Shown here piece by piece: positions 56,967-64,000 of a stretch of DNA of 64,000 bases (position 1 is its first letter; each line of letters starts with the position of its first letter). A program made the position numbers and the translations under genes. The notes beneath the pieces were generated by a model. The model was not told where the DNA came from. It searched no databases and worked only from the letters and a program-made list of their open reading frames with translations. The DNA comes from Mantis religiosa (taxonomy: Eukaryota > Arthropoda > Insecta > Mantodea > Mantidae). The DNA lies in contig CM060958.1 in assembly GCA_030765055.1 (NCBI GenBank), positions 84,685,494-84,749,493 on the forward strand, read 5' to 3'.

Positions 56967-57285
56967 TATTCCTATGAGTAATGACTATGATAAAATGAAG
57001 CACAAAATTAATATAATTTTGTGTCAAACTAGTACTCAATGCTCCATATATTGCTAGTGTTTTCCTATAACACGTTTTATTAGGACATTCTTAATATCCT
57101 CAACTAATGTTGACTATTGAATTTTGAGTTCTCTGGGAGTTCACTAAATCAAAATTCAATAGTCCCATTAGCTGAGGATATTAGAAAGGTCCTAACGAAA
57201 CACATTCAAGGTAAACACCACCAATATATGGAGCATTAAGTACTAGTTTGACACAAAATTATATTAATTTATGCTAAAATGCCAT
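56967..57285. repeat. Penelope end palindrome of the 49410 family
   Basis: Two inverted halves carry AATGCTCCATATATTGCTAG on the left and the near complement on the right, meeting near 57140. The right half has CTGAGGAT (57172-57179), stem II and GAAAC (57197-57201). No clear flank duplication was found. It is older and more diverged than 49410-50678. Confidence 0.65.
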
Positions 57286-57697
57286 GGTTGATAGACCGGA
57301 AGTCATGTGGGTTTTTGTATATTTTTGTGAGTTATACATCTGTTCTTTTTAGTGTGGTTTCTGTCTCTTATGGCTTTGTTTATGTATAACTTTTTCCAAT
57401 CTGAACAATAAATTTAATTTTTCATTCAGACTCAATCCACCCAAAATGGGATCCTTTTGTAAACAAGCCTATGTGCATAAAATGAAACAACTTAAACTTA
57501 CGACAGCACAGCAAGTGTAACAAACTTGTAACTTATTTTATATATCCCTTGAATACAACAGTTAAAGGGCATGTCAAATTGATGTATATACACATACATA
57601 TATACAGTAAAACTTGCTTAAAGAGAACTATGGGACCAAAACAGATTTCCAAATTAGACAAGTTTTTGATTACACAAAATGCAATAGGCTGTGTAAA

Positions 57698-58175
57698 TGT
57701 TAATTGAAAAAACTATTTGTAGTCGGTTTTTAACACTTTGTCATTTACATTTTTATATTATTGAAGGTGTACTTTCAGAAGCCATTGCGTCCATTTTCAA
57801 ACTAAAAGGTTCGACTCAGACCATTGACCTCCATGACCAACATGTCAGCATGACATTGATTCTCCAACTGACTCACATTTTCCTGGTAAATCCCTAGGGG
57901 TTCTCATATACAATGAGATATGTACCGTTTGTGGTGACTTACTATGCTGTAAGTACCGGACGTCATAGTTACCACTATTACTGTTATTGGTGGAAATCAT
58001 TTTTTCACACTAGCTCATGTAGGCTAAGATTTGGATAGGTAGAGTCAGACTGAAAAATTCAATGCCATAGCCAGGATTTGAACCACAGATCTCCCGGTCT
58101 TCGTCTGGTTGCTCTTAACCATTGAGCTACCATGGCCAACATGCCAGCTCAACATTAAATTCTCTAACTTAGCAC
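57698..58175 (-). repeat. Penelope end fragment plus two tRNA-like family 4 copies
   Basis: 57698-57790 matches the end of the 2603 palindrome (AACTATTTGTAGTCGGTTTT). 57800-57985 and 57990-58175 are successive minus-strand copies of tRNA-like family 4; the second retains its B-box complement GGATTTGAACCAC. Confidence 0.6.
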
Positions 58176-58384
58176 TAGCACTGGTTAAATCTATGTCTTA
58201 GAGTTCAGACACTGAATATTAATTTTAAGTTGTTTGAAAGCTTGTTTAAACACAAATCCTAAATAAGACATGAATGTCATGAAAAACTTAAATTATGTTT
58301 TATTTTTTATGCTAATTAAGGAACAGCAATCTTATTTTCACAGTTGTATGATATATTTCAATATATATCTGTATTACATTAAGG

Positions 58385-59005
58385 AGCTGTGGAGATCAAC
58401 ATCTAAAGCCAATCTCAAAAAAATCTTTACATTATAAAAACGAGCCATCAGATACATAGCCACTCTGCCAATGTATAGTCCTTGTAAGGAAGCATTCAAA
58501 ACTCTTTCAGTACTAACTCTTTCCAGTATCTTTATATTAAAATCTATATTGTATATACGAAATAGGTCTTTGCCTCAATATTCAGCTATTCATAACTACA
58601 ACACTAGAGGAAAACAGAACTTGATAACTCAATCACATAGATTAAAATTATATGAAAGAAAGATTTATTATATTGGCAGTAAATTATTCAATAAATTACC
58701 AATAAATTTTAGAAATATTACTCCATTATCTAAGTTTAAACATATATTAACTAATTTTCTTAAATCAAAAGCTTAGTATGACGTGGAAGAATTTCTGAAT
58801 GATAATGATATTGCAATTGAACTACAGTAACTTTTTATCAATGTATTTGTATTACAATCATCTTTATGTATTATTTTAGCACTTTAACTGTTATTACTTG
58901 TAATTGTATTGATTGTCTTTATATATTTTTAACTGGACTATGATCTTAAACAAGTTTTCAATTGTGTATACCATTGTACTTGTTATAAAGAGCAATAAAG
59001 TCTAA
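58385..59005 (+). pseudogene. LINE 3' end (C-terminal RT region and tail)
   Basis: The frame at 58471-58776 and just upstream reads A-I-R-Y-I-A-T-L-P-M-Y-S-P-C, H-N-Y-N-T-R-G-K-Q and G-S-K-L-F-N-K-L-P. This is the C-terminus of a CR1/Jockey-like LINE family common in arthropods. It is followed by a 3' UTR ending AATAAAGTCTAAAG just upstream of the Nrx-IV exon at 59046. Confidence 0.7.
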
Positions 59006-59045
59006 AGAGCATACACAATTTAAATGATTCTGTTCATATTTGTAG

Positions 59046-59201
59046 CGGACAGTTTAAACTTCCGACCTTTTTCTTGGTGGGTGTCACGTTACAATCAGAA
59101 GATGGACTTCTGGAGTGGAGCTTTGACTGGATCTCGAAAGTGTCAGTGTGGCATTATGGGGAAGTGTGCAGATCCTACCAAGTGGTGCAATTGTGACTCT
59201 G
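59046..59201 (+). CDS. Nrx-IV: Nrx-IV exon, fibrinogen-like region
   Basis: Exon of 156 nt after TGTAG (59041-59045) and before GTAAGT (59202), phase 1 both sides. It carries the family hallmark S-W-W-V-S-R-Y-N-Q followed by the dense cysteine run C-Q-C-G, K-C-A-D and W-C-N-C-D, conserved from insects to vertebrate CNTNAP proteins. Confidence 0.96.
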
Positions 59202-59384
59202 GTAAGTGGAGCACAACCTGATTTTCAAGGCTTAATTTTGTTTTTCAGTTTTGGAAAGTACTTTCATGTCCTTATAATTTCGAAGTCCCAATAGTAGCCA
59301 AAAATGAAGTTTGGATTGTTTTATCTGTGCATGCTTCCTATCTTACCATCTGAAATAGCACCAACAATTATCAACTTTTTGTAG

Positions 59385-59531
59385 GTTTAGCTGGCTGGCT
59401 GGAAGATGGTGGAGATATCACACAAAAGGAACATCTTCCTGTTAAACAGTTGAGATTTGGTGATACAGGAAATCCTTTGGATGAAAAAGAAGGACGATAC
59501 ACCCTGGGTCCTCTTCTGTGTGAAGGAGATG
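59385..59531 (+). CDS. Nrx-IV: Nrx-IV exon, end of fibrinogen-like region
   Basis: Exon of 147 nt after TTGTAG and before GTAAGC (59532), phase 1 both sides; the intron before it is 183 bp. W-L-E-D-G-G, K-E-H-L-P-V-K-Q-L, F-G-D-T-G and L-G-P-L-L-C-E-G-D are the conserved closing motifs of the region. The next domain, LamG3, is not found up to 64000, so the following intron is at least 4.4 kb. Confidence 0.95.
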
Positions 59532-59754
59532 GTAAGCTAATTAAACGTTTCATAATTTTTTAAATCCTGCTGATATAATTTCATTAATAAAATAAAAAGA
59601 CAGTTTTGATAATGTGGGCTCCATTAAAGTAAGGAAAATGTAACATTAAATTTACTAAGGGTCAGGCATTCTTGCTTACATCATTTACAGCTTGTTTAGT
59701 GAACACTTACCCTTACTTGTCAGGACAATGGAACATGTTCATTTTGGAGTTATA

Positions 59755-60470
59755 GAACTCTGGTGGTAGTCCAGTAAACTGGAATACAATAAAATTTATT
59801 CACATTAAAAAATACAACAAATTCATTAAAATTAAGTAACTGAGTCAACCTTGTATACACTTTTCTCCACTTACAAACTTTTTTATGAATACTCGTTTCT
59901 GGGAACTTCTTCCCTATCCTCAGTTCTGTGGTTGACTGATGGTGCAACCGGTGTCTATGTCTGGTTTGGTGTTGTGCTGCCATCTGATAATCTGGAAGTT
60001 TGATGATGTCATCCACAGTGGGAATTTCAAAATTCATAAAGAGGTTCTGTTTCTTAGTAATGATAATGTTTTCCCAAATCTGCAGTTCTAGAGGTTTCTT
60101 TGCCTGTTTGATCAATTCTATTTCTTGCTTTATGTTGTGATTCTCAGACCAAAAGTGATGTACTATGGCAGACTTGTCCATGTGTTTGAATTTAATATTT
60201 TTGAAGTGTTCTTTCAGTTTTGTTCCTAGATTTCTTTTAGTTTTCCCAATGTATATCTTGTTGCAATCCTGGCAGCTCATTTGGTAAATGCCTGATAATT
60301 GAGTTTTTGGTGTGCTATTTTTCAGAGGATGGTTTAGTAAGCTGCAGATGTTTGTTCTGAGGGGCTAATTTCATGTTGAAGTTCCTAAATATCTTTTCAA
60401 ATTTCTTGAAGTATTTTGGATTACAATGGCACTCCACTTTCTGAAATACTTCTTTTAATTCAATACAATA
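59755..60470 (-). mobile_element. Penelope-like element fragment, intact GIY-YIG frame
   Basis: The minus-strand frame 60280-59750 encodes C-Q-D-C-N-K-I-Y-I-G-K-T-K-R-N-L, K-E-H-F-K-N-I and H-H-F-W-S-E-N-H-N-I without a break, running on into the terminal region. Upstream (60440-60290) is the decayed linker. The core at 59923-59895 reads CTGAGGAT, stem II GGGAA/TTCCC, GAAAC. Confidence 0.82.
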
Positions 60471-60479
60471 AATGCAAAA

Positions 60480-60760
60480 AGCTAATGAACAGACCTAATG
60501 AACATGCTGTTGAAGGGTCTGCATGTCATGGTTTAGCATACACAACACTTTTCAGATGCTCCTAGAAATAAAAATCCAGGGGGTTTAAGTCCAGTGATCT
60601 GACAGGCCATGTAATTGCCAGGAATCCCTGCCAAACATTGATGCTGATCCAATACTGATGAAATGCTTCAACCATTCCCTGAGGATTTTCTGTAGCTCAC
60701 AGATGAGGGTTATAAATTTCTGCCATTTCTATTAAAGGTTCATCATTGAGGACTGAAGAC
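60480..60760 (-). pseudogene. Tc1/mariner-superfamily transposase C-terminal remnant
   Basis: Minus-strand fragments A-W-P-V-R-S-L-D-L-N-P-L-D-F-Y and H-L-K-S-V-V-Y-A match the region around the third catalytic Asp of insect mariner-like transposases. Stops interrupt it. Confidence 0.5.
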
Positions 60761-60849
60761 AGAAATCCCATATTCAGTTTGTCTTCTTCCCTCACGGATT
60801 AGGCGTTATTCTTGAAGCTGTCTTTTCTGGGAATGTCCTATTGATCTTC

Positions 60850-61390
60850 ATCCTTTAGGTCTATAATTAACAGTTGTTTTGTATTCTTTCTTCTGTCATT
60901 CGATGGAGGTGTTCAATCCATTTGTTTCTATATCTTTGTATTTCCTGAGTGAATGGTTCAGCACTGGCATTGCCATTACTTTATAAAATCTTTATTTGTA
61001 AAGAGTTCTTTTTCCATTAATTGCTTAGAATTTTTGTACTTCCATTTCTTATATCTTGATTTAATATGTAGGTTACATCACAGCTGAGATATTGAAAATG
61101 TGATGCCTGTTCTATTATATTATCCTGTATTACAATTTTTATTCTTATTTGATATCTTCCCGGGAATGCCATTAGTTTTGTTTTTATCTTTGATATTGCC
61201 ATATATTTCTTACAAATTTGGTTTAATTGGTATGTTGCCTTCTGTAATCTATCTTTCTTGTCGAAAATTGTGATGGTCTTGTGCAAAAACCCATTGACAA
61301 AATTCTTCCTGTACAGGGAAATTAGTTGGTGATAATTATAATCCTTGTACTCACTATTGGTGATAGGGGTTGTCATGAGGTTACGCATAA
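60850..61390 (-). pseudogene. LINE reverse transcriptase remnant
   Basis: The minus-strand frame 61388-61017 reads L-Q-K-A-T-Y-Q-L-N-Q-I, K-I-K-T-K-L-M-A-F-P-G-R and I-I-E-Q-A-S-H-F-Q-Y-L. This is the palm-thumb part of an insect LINE RT, after the catalytic YxDD. Both ends are missing. Confidence 0.6.
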
Positions 61391-62369
61391 TTGCATTTTG
61401 ACTTAAACAGGTTGGCAGGCCACTTGCCTGGAACTTATAGTAGAGTTTGTCTTAATATCCTTAGAATGTGTTTTTACAAATCGGTATATGTATGGTCTGC
61501 TGCCTCCCTTCATGTTTGTTTGTCTGAAAGGACCCATGATTACACCAACTCCCAAAGAGGGCTTGAAAAGTTGTGCGGTGTGGTGAGGATACTTGTTTTC
61601 ATATAGCCATGCTGCCTCTAGACTGCTTGGCCATACACAATTACCAATCACCAGTTACTTGGCTTGTTCCCAACATGAATACCAGACCATTTTGCTTCAA
61701 TCACACAATCTGCAAAACACAAGAAACATACTGTGAGGGGTCAGAAAAATGTCATTCATCAGTGCCACTGGCAACAATGCATTTTCAGATACATGATCAT
61801 AGAATCCTTTTTTTCCATTTCTAGTTAGGAAATCAGTTCCTGCAGTTTGTTGATTTTATAAAAATAATTATAGATAGAGATTGATGACTTATTTACTAGA
61901 ATTAATAAATAATTTACATCATGAAAGGTGGTATACAGTAATGTCATTTGTATGCCACCATCAAAATACCTTTAATATTTACATAATAATATTCCACAGT
62001 ATTTAACAAACTTTAATTCAGTTTTATGCTCATATAATTTACAGTGAAGAGTAAATAACTTAAAATAATATTTTTTAAGCTGCCTTAAATATTTATGATA
62101 AAATTCTTTAACATGTGAGTTTAGAGAGTTGACAAATGAATTTTTGTCATTCCTGAAGCAGATAATCCCATTTTCAAGCTTTTTAAATCACTGGTGACTT
62201 CCCAATTTCAATATAATGTAAAGAATAAAGAGTGTGGAACGAAGCAGTCCATTAAGCAGCATGATAAGTTTCCTTCCAAACATTTTTTTCTAAGTTGTCG
62301 ACCTATAGGAGAGGTAGAGTTGGGGGTTGACAAGGAGAGTTGAGGTGAGAATGAGCAGCAATGGTAATG
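61391..62369 (+). other. Intron sequence, nothing recognised
   Basis: Searched for the expected LamG3 exon on the + strand and found none. Short frames at 61391-61824 lack known motifs. Confidence 0.55.
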
Positions 62370-63340
62370 GGCAACTCATGGTAGGAAGATGGAGGCTAAA
62401 AGGAAGACAACAATGACAGGTTTGAGAGTGTGTAAATATGATTTGAAAATGTCAAACAAATGGCTTGAGAGAATATATAAGGCAGTAGTGGAATCTAAAA
62501 TGTTATATGTAGCAGAAATATGGGGTGAAACAGAATTGATTGAGAAAATAGATCAGAGACATAGGATGTTCTGCAAAGAAGTACTAGGGCTACTGCACTG
62601 TCTCCAAGGGAAGTTGCTTTAGTTGAGTTAGGCAGGCCAAAAAGGAAAGGGATAATAATGGAAAAGGTCTTGAAATTTTATTGTAGATGTTTGATAAAAA
62701 AAGAGAAAGAGATTTTAAGGTTATGTGTGGACCAGCAAAAGCATGAAAAGTAAGAGCAGTTGGTGGATGGGTGGATGAGAGTAGAAGGTAAAATGAGAGA
62801 AATAGGAATGGGAGACATTTGGGAGTAGGGAAGGGGAAATGGAGAAGGATTTTGAAAAAATGGTAAGAATTAGGATAGAGGACATGGGAAGACAAGAGAT
62901 ATGGGGGAACTTAGAAAGTAAAAATTCATTGGGATTCTGTAGAATAATAAAAAGGAAGTGGGGAAGAGAGAAATATGTGGATCATTGCAATAATGGAGAA
63001 AGAGAAGGCTAGCATGCATGTGGACAGGAACACTGTTTCTGAAGCGGCTAAGAGGTGAGATAAAAGAGATGTGTGAGCTATGTAGGGGAGAAGAGAGCAT
63101 GGAGCATTATATGATAGAATGCACAGAAATTGCAAAGTGGAGAAATAAGGTAGGGAGGAAATAATGTACAAAAAAAATAGTAGCCATGAGAATGCTAACA
63201 GGAAAGGGAGAAAAGAATAATAAGAGCATGGAGGAGTTTTTAAAGAAGATGAAAGAAGTGGAGTAGGAAAAAAAAAGAGGGGCAGAAGAGAATAGAGAAG
63301 GAAGGAAGAGATAGGGATCAGTCGAGGGAGAAATTAAGGT
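62370..63340 (+). pseudogene. LINE C-terminal fragment (family of 28205)
   Basis: 62389-62622 reads W-L-E-R-I-Y-K-A-V-V-E-S-K-M-L-Y and R-M-F-C-K-E-V-L-G, then frameshifts into V-E-L-G-R-P-K-R-K. A Cys-His motif M-C-E-L-C, M-E-H-Y-M-I-E-C-T lies near 63070-63130. It is purine-rich on this strand, so long minus-strand frames here are shadows. Confidence 0.62.
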
Positions 63341-63611
63341 ACATTCATTTATACATGAAAGTTGGCTGTAAATGCAAAATATATATTTGTTTTGCTTTGC
63401 TTTATATAATGTTCTGGAGTTTTGCAATAGCCAGTTCAATGATATGGGCAACTACACAAAACATATAAAGTAATGATAAATAAAGCAGATAATTGTGTTG
63501 AAGTGGACTGCTTAATGAATTTAGTAAAAAATCTAACATTTAAGAAGTAATAGAGCAGTTGAGCAGTAGAGCCTTTGTGTTCCAATACAGTTAAATCTCG
63601 ATATAATAGAG

Positions 63612-64000
63612 CAGTGTTTCTCAAAGTGTGGTCCATGGACCCTTGGGGGTCCGCAAGGTGATGTCAGGGGGTCTGCGAGGCGGTCCCTTAAGTCAGGTTA
63701 TAATGTTGAATTAAAACTATAGAAAACATAAAATTGTATTTACTTAGTCACTTATCTGCTTGGTGCCAAACTACATACGTTTTACTTAACATTTTTATGC
63801 AGACATGTTGTAACGATGTAATGCAGCTGAGAGGTGCAATCAACGTAACAGCTGGGAGCTCGTAGTGCAGTGTTATAATAGCAGCGATGCAATCGTACTG
63901 AGCGTGAGCGGTTAGCTGCGGTGCGCGTGATGTCAGCCTAGCCTGCTCGCGGAGGTCTGAGTCAGCACTGTCACTGGCACCAGCTGCACGTATGCATGCA
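63612..64000 (+). mobile_element. hAT transposon 5' end, cut by window edge
   Basis: Begins CAGTGTTTCTCAAAGTGTGG, the hAT terminal repeat, and continues with the same GC-rich leader as the 18045 end of the element at 15720-18045 (GTTAGCTGCGGTG, GTCTGAGTCAGCACTGTCAC). It is the same family in the opposite orientation. Just upstream, 63575-63605 is a fragment of the 36133-family extension. Confidence 0.82.

Noticed and set aside
62590..63451. Several overlapping minus-strand frames rich in Ser, Phe and Leu
   Set aside because: They are antisense shadows of a purine-rich LINE fragment on the + strand, with no domain.
59532..64000. Search for the LamG3 exon
   Set aside because: No + strand frame with LamG strands and splice sites was found; the region holds only mobile-element remnants and plain intron.

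Overview
The window is eukaryotic and almost certainly from an insect. It is AT-rich, has GT-AG introns of 0.2 to 9 kb, and is packed with animal transposons: Penelope-like elements, Tc1/mariner, hAT, PIF/Harbinger, Ty3/gypsy, non-LTR LINEs and tRNA-derived SINEs. The long introns and SINE load fit a large-genome hemimetabolous insect such as a cockroach or termite; that lineage is an inference.

One host gene spans the whole window on the + strand: the insect Caspr homologue Neurexin IV (Nrx-IV), a septate-junction and neuron-glia adhesion protein. Fourteen coding exons are recognisable. In order they encode most of the discoidin (F5/8C) domain, LamG1, LamG2, an EGF repeat and the fibrinogen-like region typical of Caspr proteins. 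Any transcript uses 13 of them, 2160 nt or about 720 codons, with every splice phase matching. The 5' end (signal peptide, start of discoidin) and the 3' end (LamG3, EGF2, LamG4, membrane segment, cytoplasmic tail) lie outside the window.

The first two exons, 789-985 and 6710-6906, are alternatives. Both are exactly 197 nt, have identical phases, and encode homologous versions of the same part of the discoidin domain. Including both would break the frame. This matches the mutually exclusive exons 3 and 4 of Drosophila Nrx-IV (glial versus neuronal forms).

The rest is intron filled with mobile DNA. The most unusual content is a set of short near-perfect palindromes (129 to 278 bp) flanked by 12-14 bp target-site duplications. 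They are end fragments of Penelope-like elements in which each inserted unit begins with an inverted copy of its own 3' end. Many arms, and the ends of the longer Penelope copies, carry a hammerhead-ribozyme-like core (CTGANGA-like, stem II, GAAA, short near-palindromic stem III) whose stem I covaries between copies. Around 47.5-52.6 kb four layers are nested: a Penelope element, inside it a PIF/Harbinger transposon, inside that a second Penelope element, and inside that a perfect 114-bp-arm palindrome. An exact 1000-base run of N (34131-35130) is an assembly gap inside an intron.
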